From: Scortum barcoo
Taxonomy: Eukaryota > Chordata > Actinopteri > Centrarchiformes > Terapontidae
NCBI GenBank assembly: GCA_023238725.1
Contig: CM041551.1
Location: 4,363,259 to 4,427,258, forward strand
Reading direction: 5' to 3'
Length of the DNA: 64,000 nt
Position numbers and translations under genes: made by a program. Shown piece after piece: positions 54,801-64,000 of the stretch. Under the pieces are notes generated by a model, which ran no database searches, was not told the DNA's origin, and saw only the letters and a list, made by a program, of their open reading frames with translations. Each line of letters begins with the position of its first letter. The stretch's first letter is position 1.

Positions 54801-57039
54801 CCTTTGCCCAACCTTTCATGTGGTGACTCAGTCCATCACCATGGCCTTACCGTAGGAGCCAGCCAGCTATGCCGCTCTGTTTTCCTCATCCCTGGTAAAT
54901 GCCCTTGACCATAGGGAGACTGTTCTGTAGATTAATGGGGCTTCAGGCCAGGAGCTTCTGCCCACCCTGTCTCCTCAGCCTAATTAGCCTCACCATTACC
55001 TCATGACTGTAGGCAAAGGTCTGCAGGGCATGTTACCTTCAGCTGTATTTCTCAATTACAGGACTTTTGGAACCAGCGGGTGGAGAGGGAGGACTGAACA
55101 GGGGGTGCCCTTCATTCCTCCCCGGACTGAGGAACACCTTTTTCACCTTGATGAGAATGTGTGGAAATCATAACACCAAGCTCGGTCTAATAGCCGTGGC
55201 GCGGTTGGTCATTACTGCAGGCTGGCGTATGCGTGCACCGTCTGCTGGAGCTGCGCAGGTTAACTCGACTCTGTGTGTGCATTTGAAAACGAGACCAAGG
55301 GGTAGAAGTTCATCTGTGCTGAAAATCCCTCTGACACGTGGAGCTAAAGCAGGGTACGGGGGCCAATGACGCACAAAGGCGCTGACTATGTTAGAAGAGC
55401 TCAGAGCTGTCCACCTGTATTTTCTTAAACTTTCTCTGCGGCCTTCCCCTGAGCCTTGTTGGCCTCTATCGAAGCCGTTTTAATTGCACGGACTCTGAAC
55501 TGTCATCTTTAAAGTCCGAGTGCTCTGGAAGTCAGGACCTTCCTTGCGTGTGCTACAAATTAGTCTCAAAGCTGCCATCATTTCCCCTCGTCAGGGTGAG
55601 TGAGAAAGGCAAAAAAATGTCACCCGCTCTCCAAATGTGTCTGTATTTATTTCAGTGAAGCATTCTTTTAATAGTATGTATTATCCTTATAGGTTGCCAG
55701 CACTGCTGTCATCTGAAAAACTGCATGCAACTTTGTAAAACCCAATACATGCAAATGTAAGTAGCAAAACAGTGTTTCTCCGTCTTCCAAACCATACACC
55801 ACTCAAATGGAATGTAGCAGCGTGTCCAGCTGGGGTATGAGAGCCCAGCAGCAGTAGCCACGCTGACCCTGTGTAATGACGGTAAGTGGATTACAAGGAG
55901 GCCCTGGTCACTGGTCATTAATATTAAGTTCGCTAGAGTTACCTCCATGTGGCAGCAGCTACACCACAGGGGACTGAGCTCAGGACCTCCAAGATACCTG
56001 AGAGGCTCATAGCTCTGTGCTGGGCCTCAGATGAGCTGACAGCCCCGTGAAACTGAAAAGGACCGAGAAGGATTGAGAGATCAGTGAGGACAATATTTGT
56101 TTTTTATTATTGCGTATAGTATAGCCCTACCTGTGATGACCTCACTATTGTCAGCTTTATATTTTTTATTACTTTTGTGGAATTTCCATGTCTGACACAG
56201 AGAAAGGAATTTTGCATCCGGTTCTCTCAGCTCTGATAAAAAACTCAACAGTAACATAACTTTCCATAAACAGTGCCTGACTGCACCTCTGTCACTCCGA
56301 TACTGTATTTGCTCCAAATGGTTCCAGGCAAATCTTACATGTCAAGTTGGAATCTGGTGAACTTTGGCAAACAAATTTACTTGTTGGCCGATGGCAAACC
56401 AGCATGATACCGCCAATGTTTGACGGAAATGAGCCAGTTTATGAGCCGGACATACCAAAATGGAGAAAGCTACTGCGCTGAATCGTATTAGTTCACTTCC
56501 AGTTATTCACTTCCATTTAACCCTCCTTTGTGAGAGTTAAAGCTGGCCCACAAAAGAGGCATGTGTTTTTTACACTTATGACACAGGAGTACATCTTTTG
56601 AATAAGCATGCTGAACCATTAGCGAGAAGTTTGCATAGTTACTGTGACCATGCTTTTGACTGTGTTTGCATGTTCCTGGTTGACGAGCATGTTAGCCGTT
56701 AGCTCACCACCTGCAGAAGTTCACCAACCAGCCCTGGATAATCAACAGAAGCTATAGCAAAAATCTCAGAGACCGATATTTTACAACTTGGAGAAATCAA
56801 TCCAAATGACCTTTGTAATATAATGACATGCAACAACTGGTGAACTTACCGTGGCATAGCTACTCTGAGGTGTTTCTATTACACACCTTTGACCAACCAA
56901 CTACTTCCAAAAGTTTTCACTCATGGCTCAGTTTAAGGCCAAAAATTCAAGATTCATGGAGGTGCATGTTTCTTTCCCAGTTAGCCTCTGATATGCTCCT
57001 TTTGTGTGGGTACAAGCTTGACAATCAGACGCCGAGGAG
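51891..57039. other. Intergenic DNA downstream of mpp7
   Basis: Starts about where the 3' UTR should end. No open frame here resembles a known protein or has convincing splice borders. There are G-homopolymer runs near 52693-52702 and 53022-53036 and a poly-T near 53318-53329. Otherwise I see nothing. Confidence 0.6.
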
Positions 57040-57424
57040 CTGCAGTCTTGAAAGAATGACTTTATTTCTGTAATACTGGTTGGTCAGCTAAGATCTTCTC
57101 TGGGTCCATGGACAGCCCCACCTTTGGAGACCACATGTCTGAGAGAGTTTATGTCTATATGAAAGAAGCAACAATTCTCCAGGTTCACCTTCAGATTCTC
57201 GTCTGCGTCTGTTGCAGTCAGGACACCACTGAGTCGACACGCTCCAGGTGTTCATCTGCTGTGGAGGAGAACATGTCATTGAGGTACTCTCACAATCCAT
57301 TTATGTCTGCAGGTTGTTGTCCTTCTTTTTAACAAGGACCACTGGAGAAGTGTAAGGGTTGCATCTTTCCTGGATCACCTGGGTCTCTGGGATCTGTTGA
57401 TATGGGCCTTCACAGAGTCATAAT

Positions 57425-57722
57425 CTGATGGGGGCATCAGCCAGGGACAACAGCATAGCCATCATCCTCCTGTTTCAAACCACCTCCAGTCCAGGGGGTC
57501 ATCCCAGGACAGAGCTGGCCCTCCTCACCAGTCTGTCCATTCTCCCCCCTGTCCTGTCTCCTGTCTGTCCTGTCCGTGATGCTGCTGTCCGTGATGGCCC
57601 AGCAGACTATATCCCATAAAAGATGGCTGATGCCACCACAGAGTCATATTCATAAAAGGTCCTGATGATGCCACCACAGAGTCATAAAAGGTCCTGAGGA
57701 GGAGTGACTTCTCAATGAACAA
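57425..57722 (-). mobile_element. L2-like LINE reverse-transcriptase C-terminal fragment, decayed
   Basis: Minus-strand translation gives TFYDSVVASSGPF and, in another frame, EYDSVVASAIFYGI, followed further on by RMDRLVRRASSVLGW. I recognise FYxSVVxSxxFY and RLVRRASSVLG as the C-terminal region of fish L2-clade retrotransposon proteins. Frameshifts and an internal tandem duplication at 57628-57694 destroy the reading frame. Sequence from about 57040 to 57425 may be its 3' continuation, but I cannot confirm this. Confidence 0.75.
57628..57694. repeat. Short tandem duplication inside the LINE fragment
   Basis: TGATGCCACCACAGAGTCAT followed by ATAAAAGGTCC occurs twice in a row. The first copy has four extra bases (ATTC). 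Confidence 0.92.
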
Positions 57723-57738
57723 TGAACAATGAACCTCT

Positions 57739-58222
57739 GCCAGTGCAGCAAGGACAAGTCAAAATAAAGAAAGTCCATTTATCATCAGCTACACCCCTTT
57801 CTGGTGTTGAATTCTTCTGTTGATCTGACAAAAAGTTCTGCACAGTGGTGAGCACACCAAAATGTGTATTAAATGTTATGGACCAGTAATAGATACTTAT
57901 GAAGAGGGAGTAAGTAAAATACACCTCATAATACTTGTAGGGCTGGGTAATACTGACTAAAGATCTGTACTTTTAGGACTGCGCAAGACATATCTCATAT
58001 GTGAGAATGCACTTTAATCAAATCAACTGTGAATTATGACAAAAATTAAATGCAAAGACAATGAACAATATATTGAAAATGAAAAAAAATGAACATTTTT
58101 ACTTGATAGATCTAGATCTGACAAAACATGAATTTGAACTTTTACAGTTCGGCATCATGATGTAGTTATGTCAGCTCTTTGATGTTTATTGCGAGAAAAT
58201 CACAGCAAAATCTGGTTATTTA
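57739..58222. repeat. Direct repeat copy A (short form, about 484 bp)
   Basis: Shares nearly every aligned block with copy B at 58269-58959, for example GTAGGGCTGGGTAATACTGA, ATTTATCATCAGCTACACCC and CGGCATCATGATGTAGTTAT. It lacks many short pieces present in B. AT-rich and non-coding, origin unknown. Confidence 0.9.
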
Positions 58223-58268
58223 TGTGTTTTTAATCTAGCAATGCTGATCTGACAAAAATTCTACAGCT

Positions 58269-58959
58269 GCCATGCAGCAAGGACAAGTCACCTGCAAAAT
58301 GCAGAAAATCACAGTCTGGAGCTGATCAGGATCTGTAATAAATAATGCAAAGCCAGAAAGTCCATTTATCATCAGCTACACCCATTATTTAATGTTTTTC
58401 TTTCTGGTGTTGAATTTAGAATTCTTCTGGGATCAGAATCATGATGTAGTTGATCTGACAAAAAGTTCTGCACATGAGCACACTGTACAAAATGTGTATT
58501 AAATGTTATGGACAGCAGTAATAGATTTAGCTTATGAAGAGGGAGTAATTGTAAAATACACCTCATAATGCAAACCCTCCAAAAAAGATATGTAGGGCTG
58601 GGTAATACTGACTAAAGATCTGTACTTTTAGGCTGAGTAGCAATGCGCAAGACATATCTCAAAGCCATATGTGAGAAGTCACAAGCACTTTAATCAAATC
58701 AGTCTGTTAATGAAAATTAAATGCAAAGACAGACTTTCCTTCCTGTTAGAGAATATACAGCTCCACAATATATTGAAAATCAAAAAAACATCTAAAAAAG
58801 TTTTTTTTTATTATTTAATGTTTTTACTTTTTTACTTGATAGATCTAGATCTGACAAAACATGAATTTAGAACTTTTACAGTTCGGCATCATGATGTAGT
58901 TATGTCAGCATCCCTTTGATGTTTATTGCGAGAAAATCACAGCAAAATCTGGTTATTTA
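58269..58959. repeat. Direct repeat copy B (long form, about 691 bp)
   Basis: Long counterpart of copy A. Aligned blocks are almost identical, but there is an insertion or deletion of a few to about 20 bp (more in one or two places) roughly every 15-60 bp, with very few clear substitutions. Motifs ATCTGACAAAA, ATCATGATGTAGTT and TTATTTAATGTTTTT recur inside B, so an older internal repetition exists. Confidence 0.9.
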
Positions 58960-59234
58960 GGGATTGTACCGCTGCCCTCACAACTGTACCAGTGCACAGG
59001 GTATGTCCCCATGGTCAAGACCCACTTTCAACCCATTGTCAGCGAGCTGAAGAACAAATGCCTATCATTGCAGCTCAAGCGCCATCCACCCAATCCCTCC
59101 GGACTCTGCTAGCTGGGGAGTTGAGGTAACAAACGCCCAGCACGCACCACAGCTCGTTTTTGGAACAGCTAAAAAAGTTTACAATGATGTGAATAATGTA
59201 TGTGAGCAGCCTGGTGGCTATCCATTTGCCACCG

Positions 59235-59400
59235 ATATTCCTTCTTTTGCAAACCACAGGTTATGTCTGGCCCATGACCACCACCTAACCCTGGAGGGGC
59301 GTAAGCCCCTCGACAAGTCTGGCCCGTCATAGCTCCAGGTTCATTCGGGCACACAAACCCCTCCACCACAGTAAGGTGGCGGTTCAAGGAGGGGTCACAG
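59235..59400 (-). mobile_element. Conserved non-coding block of a teleost retroelement
   Basis: On the minus strand, GAACCGCCACCTTACTGTGG then TGGAGGGGTTTGTGTGCCCG and, after a gap, GGGGCTTACGCCCCTCC. I recognise this arrangement from a widespread fish repeat, probably an untranslated region of a non-LTR element. The class assignment is from memory. Confidence 0.55.
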
Positions 59401-60562
59401 GTGGCCTGTCATCATTTATTAAACCAAATATGACATGTAGAACTGTGCTGCCCATTTTGCTGGGCTAACAGCACATACATTAAGAAAATGACCATACGTG
59501 AAGTTCTGACTGTCACTTATTTATTCACCGCAGTTGTGAATGTAAAGCAGTTTTTCTGGATATTGAAACGAAAAGCAGCATTTCACTGTTTATCACACAT
59601 TTTATTTCCTTGCTTCAGAAATGGTGACATTCATTACAGTCCTGTTTTAAGGAGGAAGTGTTGCAGAAATGTTGGTCAGAGCTTATTCAAATATCAGTCT
59701 TTAGACATTGTGTACAATAATAATAGTTGGTTTGTGCAGTGAGTTGCACTTTGTTCTTTAAAAGAAAATTTGAATGCAAACTACAGGAATTGTCTATGTA
59801 TCGATCTGTCAATTGAGGAAAGTGTGTCAGTAGTTCTAATATTTTACAGCAAGGAAATGAAGAAGATATGGGAGTGGGCTGAGAGCTTCCTTTCAGTCAA
59901 TGAGGCCAGGATTCGAGATTCATGAAACTGACAGAGCGAATTTACAGTGCTGGAGGTGGATCGAGTCCCTCCCGGAGAAAAGGCAACACATACTAAAGTG
60001 GCTCTAGAGAGTATTTCATTTTAACTTTAGCAGTGGTTACAACCCATGCCAGATCTTGTCTGTGGGTACATACCTGTGCTATTGGACTCTCATCCACGTG
60101 GCACTGTAGAGGGATTAGTACTTCAGTTCTTAATTAAAACTTTTATACTGGCTGTATGTCTCCACTCTTCAGCACATGTACTGTTTTGTTCTTGCTTTTA
60201 TGTTCCTCTGGTCTGTATATAAACACTGGTTGAATGATTATGTTTTGGGATGAGGTGGAAGAGAAAAACATTGTGCCTGGTATCCCGTAGACCAAATAGC
60301 CAGGAGGAGATGCAGACCATGCGTGCTATGTTTTCACCACGCTTGCGGCGATTACGCAACTGTGAGTTTTGAAGTTTGTGAAGTCTGTGGATGGCACCGC
60401 ATGTTTGTTGCAGCTAACTTAGGTCCACATACCTTGTAGCTGACAGGTCCTGATCAGTTAATTGAAAATTTGTCTGTCCTGTTCAGGTCGGGGCCAGGAG
60501 CATTCACTTACCTGCGGCTGGACGTCATGTCTAAAGGAATATTTACTGCAATATTATTATGG

Positions 60563-60584
60563 TAATACTAATATATTAGTATTA
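60563..60584. repeat. Perfect 22-bp AT-rich palindrome
   Basis: The run begins TAATACTA, has ATATAT at its centre and ends TAGTATTA. It is its own complement over all 22 bases. Confidence 0.9.
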
Positions 60585-61482
60585 TCATGTACAGCAGTAT
60601 TATTACCTGAATGTGGGAGGATTTGGGTAGTGTTGAAACAGCAGCAGAAGGTGCCATTTTGTTCCCAAACTAAAGTGTGTGGTGACAAACGTCAGCATCC
60701 TGCCTGTAGCTTTTAACTCACTGGTTGAGGTGTTGGGTTTTAGATGGATGTTAGATTATAAATTCAACACTCAGGGACTGTTGTTGTTGAAGAAAGCAGT
60801 TGTAATTGTTTTAAAATGCTCGTTTTCTGAATGACAGGCTCCTGTGTTGGGATTTCCAGGTAAGCTGGTGACAGTGAAGTAAGTGCATTTGGAACGATAG
60901 CACCAGCACTTCCCAGAGGCTTGTGGCTGCAGGATGCTAATCTAGGCCTCCAGACTCCTTTAAGCAGCATGGACACCCACCTGCGCCTACAGCTCATCCC
61001 ACATGTTCCTTTAACTAGATCAGCATTAGCATTAGATATTGCATTACCCTCTGCAGCTCCTTCACAGCTTCATAAAGGGGAAAACTTCAACGTCATGGCA
61101 AATCTGGTAAAGTCATGATATTTCCAAATCTTTTTTCCCCAGCCTGGAAAAGTCCTTGAGAGTTTTGGAAAAATCATGGAATTTTGTTTTGTGTAATGAA
61201 ATTAATTGTTCCAGTAATCTTCCATGGATAACGTTTCACATGCGCTGGGTGATAAAACGATCTTGATGCAGGATTTGAAACGATAACAGTGATGAGCTTT
61301 GGACATTTTTGATTGATTGGTTGTATAAATCTGCAGCCAGTCACACCATCTGCTGTTTTAAGCGAACAAGTCAAAACACAAGCTCATTTACCATCACAAA
61401 GTATTGTTTAAGCTACAGATGAAAAATGGATGTCCTCTGGAACAGATGGAAAAAATGAGTACAACTGAGGAGCACGAAAGCA

Positions 61483-61761
61483 TCAGTGAAAGGGAACTTG
61501 TGTTGTCCTCCGAAGCTGAAGAAAGTCTTGACTGTTTACAGGACCAACATACCAGAGGAGCAGACAGACTCTGAGATATTTCACATCAAGTCCTTTCCTT
61601 TCATGATGAAACCTGACTGACACTACTTGGTCTATGATCATATCAGCCGTTTGTAATGCTTCTGCCACTCTTTTGTCATAAGGTGCCTCTAAGTACTCTA
61701 TTTGGTATTTTGTAGGAGTTTCCTTTGAAAGGAAAGTTTTTTTTATTATTTTATCAGCCAT
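61483..61761 (-). CDS. Unrecognised 92-codon open frame with strong start context
   Basis: Reads MADKIIKKTFLSKETPTK at the start and continues with KYQIEYLEAPYDKRVAEA and a Leu/Ile-rich segment. The ATG sits in CACCATGGC, an optimal vertebrate start context. The first half has plausible protein-like composition (charged, few rare residues), the second half less so. I recognise no family, there is no clear promoter, and it lies in repeat-rich DNA. It may be a first exon, a transposon relic or chance. Confidence 0.2.
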   Translation of the reverse strand: MADKIIKKTFLSKETPTKYQIEYLEAPYDKRVAEALQTADMIIDQVVSVRFHHERKGLDVKYLRVCLLLWYVGPVNSQDFLQLRRTTQVPFH

Positions 61762-62365
61762 GGTGATGTACTATTTTAATTGTTAAATATGTCAACCTTT
61801 TTTTTCATTAAGAGATTGATTCGTTGATCCTATATCCTCTTCCAAACTATTGTCAGGATGTGTAAAAACAGCCAAATACAATTACTTACAGCACTACAGC
61901 AGTGGGTTTTTCTACCTATCCAGCAGTATGGTGCACCTGTAGCTTCTTTGACACTGACTGTAATGTAAATGTTGGTCCGATGTTACAGCACATGTCCAGG
62001 CCGTTAAATGTATCCTCATGGATGTATTCTTTTTGTCTGATGTATTACATGGAGTTACCAGTATCCCTAACCTGCTATCCAGAGGGGGACTGGGTACAAT
62101 ACTATAGGCATTTTAAAAAGTACAGATGTTTTCATGTAATTTTGTACAAAAAACCAAAAACAAAAACAAAACAGAAACAAACAAACAAATTAAAACAAAG
62201 GGTTCTTAGGAGATTTTAGATGTTTTTCTTTTCTATCACATGCACACATTAGGCAGAAACATTTTAGATGCCTTCTGAGGTCTTTTCTGTGTTTAGCTCC
62301 TCCTGTGTACACACCATTATTTATCACAGACACATTTACGCTTTTAACAACAGATAAGACAAGAC

Positions 62366-62390
62366 AATAATAATAATAATAATAATAATT
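62366..62390. repeat. (AAT)n microsatellite
   Basis: About eight AAT/ATA units. Confidence 0.92.
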
Positions 62391-62924
62391 TAAGTCAAAA
62401 TGGGGAAAGAACAAACACTGTCATGGTTGGTGTTCAAGTATGTCTGTTGGGAGAAACTGCTTTATTGACTCGGGCAGTACTTCCTACTGCTAAATTGATG
62501 AATGCAGACCCAAGGATTAAACAATAAACATTATGAAATAAATTCATTTTATATTATATTATATATTATGTATATTGTATTATATATTTATATAAATAAA
62601 TACAGACAAAATATATAAACACTAAATTGGGAATTATCTAATGTGTTTTTTCATTATCAGAAAGTGTTAATCCTGCTTCTTTTTGACATTTTAGTTTGTT
62701 TCAGGTAATTTTCATTTAATTCCAGCCGTTTTTAAAAAAATGTTTAGTTTTTGTTTAGTTTATTTAAAAATAACCTTTTTCCCAACTGTTTTGAATTAAA
62801 GTTGAGTTAAAAAGACTCAGTGACTGCATCCATGTTTTTATATGAGAGTTAAAAGCTATCTGTAATGTTACACAAGATGTGATATTACACCATACATCCA
62901 TACATTTACAGAGATGAGATGTAT

Positions 62925-62950
<26 letters not shown>
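62925..62950. repeat. (CA)13 microsatellite followed by AT-rich tail
   Basis: About thirteen AC units continuing into ATATATACATACATAT. Confidence 0.94.
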
Positions 62951-62957
<7 letters not shown>

Positions 62958-63171
62958 CATACATATATTGATTATGAAACTGATGAAACAGTGACAGTGA
63001 TCTGCTATCCCTCACTTCATCATATCTTTACATAACTCATTAGAAATAAGTTGGAACCCAGCTGATCTGTATTTGCTGTTGCACATAAATCAGACTAAAT
63101 ATCTCCTTCATTTGTTTGCAAAACAAGAAATTTCAGGCAGCACTGAAAAAGGCTTTGTATTACTTTTAATG

Positions 63172-64000
63172 AGTGTAGATGGAGGAAATCTAACCTTCAC
63201 GTGCACAACCTTCACATGAAGGAACTATTAACTACACTCAACGATCTCATTAAGGATGCGAGAGCTGCTTATTTTTCTGGCCTGATCAATAATAACAAGC
63301 ATAACCCTAAATTTCTCTTCGACACTATTAGCCAGCTCCTGAATCCTCTCACTCTGGTTTTCCTGCCACCTCCTCTGACGACTGTAATAAGTTCTTAGAT
63401 TTCTTTGTGGACAAGATCAACAATCTTAGATCAGATTTTAACTCTGGAGCTCACTACATCAATGAAGCCACTCGCCCTGTTGTGCTGTCTGAATTCACCC
63501 TGATATCCATGCAAGATCTCTTTGACACAATTTCCCATATGCGCCCGTCGTCTTGCCCTGGTGACATAATCCCTACTACATTTCTTAAAGAGATCCTGCG
63601 AAGTCATTTCCCCCTGCCTTCTGTCTATTGTCAATCAATCCCTCTCCTCTGGCTGCGTACCAGATCATTTCAAGACCGCCAGGGTTTTTCTCCTTCTCAA
63701 AAAAAAACTCCCTTGATGCAACAGTCCTAGCTAATTATAGGCCTATTTCCAAACTCCCATTTATCTCTAAAATTCTGGTAAAAGTTGTCATCTATCAACT
63801 TCTCCAAGTGGTGGAAGGACACAACATATTTGATAAATTCCAATCTGGCTTCCGTCAGAAACAGAGTACAGAAACTGCACTGCTAAAAGTCCCAAATGAC
63901 ATTCGTATGCGAGCTGATAAAGGTGACCACTCCATGCTACCTCTAGGTAATCAGCTTAACTCCACTCATGATGTTTCATATCATTGTTACGCCGATGACA
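63172..64000 (+). pseudogene. L2-like LINE reverse transcriptase, frameshifted, internally deleted, runs off the window
   Basis: Plus-strand translations in three frames line up with a fish L2-clade polyprotein. WRKSNLHVH near 63180 and LIKDARAAYFSGLINNN precede the RT domain. DKINNLRSDFNSG and MRPSSCPGDIIPTTFLKEI are typical pre-RT segments. NYRPISKLPFISKILVK and FQSGFRQKQSTETALL are RT motifs. The catalytic CYADD lies at 63985-63999, one base before the window edge. At least two frameshifts are needed. RADKGDHSMLPLGNQ joins sequence that in intact elements lies about 100 residues apart, indicating an internal deletion near 63930. The copy is therefore inactive. Confidence 0.85.

Larger units (their letters stand above)
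59401..63171. other. Intergenic AT-rich DNA
   Basis: No recognised gene. It contains a perfect 22-bp palindrome at 60563-60584, a minus-strand open frame at 61483-61761 with a strong start context, an (AAT)n run at 62366-62390 and a CA microsatellite at 62925-62950. Confidence 0.6.

Overview
The window is vertebrate genomic DNA, almost certainly from a ray-finned fish (teleost, probably a percomorph). The evidence is a split gene with GT-AG introns of up to 7.4 kb, abundant CA/TG and other microsatellites, hAT, Harbinger-like and L2-type transposon remnants, and several repeat blocks I recognise from percomorph genomes. There are no bacterial features.

One protein-coding gene can be supported: the 3' two-thirds of MPP7 (MAGUK p55 subfamily member 7) on the + strand, from 10787 to the stop codon at 49635. 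Eleven confident coding exons encode the end of the PDZ domain, the SH3 domain, the basic HOOK linker and the complete guanylate-kinase-like (GK) domain. Joined, they total 1284 nt (427 codons plus stop) with every splice phase compatible. The exons for the N-terminal L27 domains and the start of the PDZ domain are not in the window and must lie upstream of position 1 or be unrecognised in the first 10.7 kb.

The most interesting signal is a set of three very small phase-1 exons (21, 15 and 33 nt) at 22111-23120, inside what would otherwise be a 15-kb intron between the SH3 and HOOK/GK exons. They have consensus splice sites, join in frame with one another and with the flanking exons, and encode a strongly acidic 23-residue insert directly in front of the polybasic HOOK motif. 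Joining the third small exon directly to the SH3-side exon would create a TAG stop, so the combinations are constrained.

Layout: 1-10786 is probable upstream intron with a long TTC/CTT tract. 10787-15485 holds the PDZ, SH3 and linker exons, with a 563-bp Harbinger-like MITE in one intron. 15486-30545 is the long intron with the small-exon cassette and a hAT element carrying a nested TA-flanked element. 30546-49635 holds the HOOK and GK exons. 49636 to about 51890 is the 3' UTR, containing a fold-back teleost repeat. From about 51900 to 64000 is intergenic, increasingly repeat-rich DNA: an L2-like LINE end on the minus strand, an unusual pair of direct repeats that differ mainly by small indels, and an L2-like LINE on the plus strand running off the window with an internal deletion.
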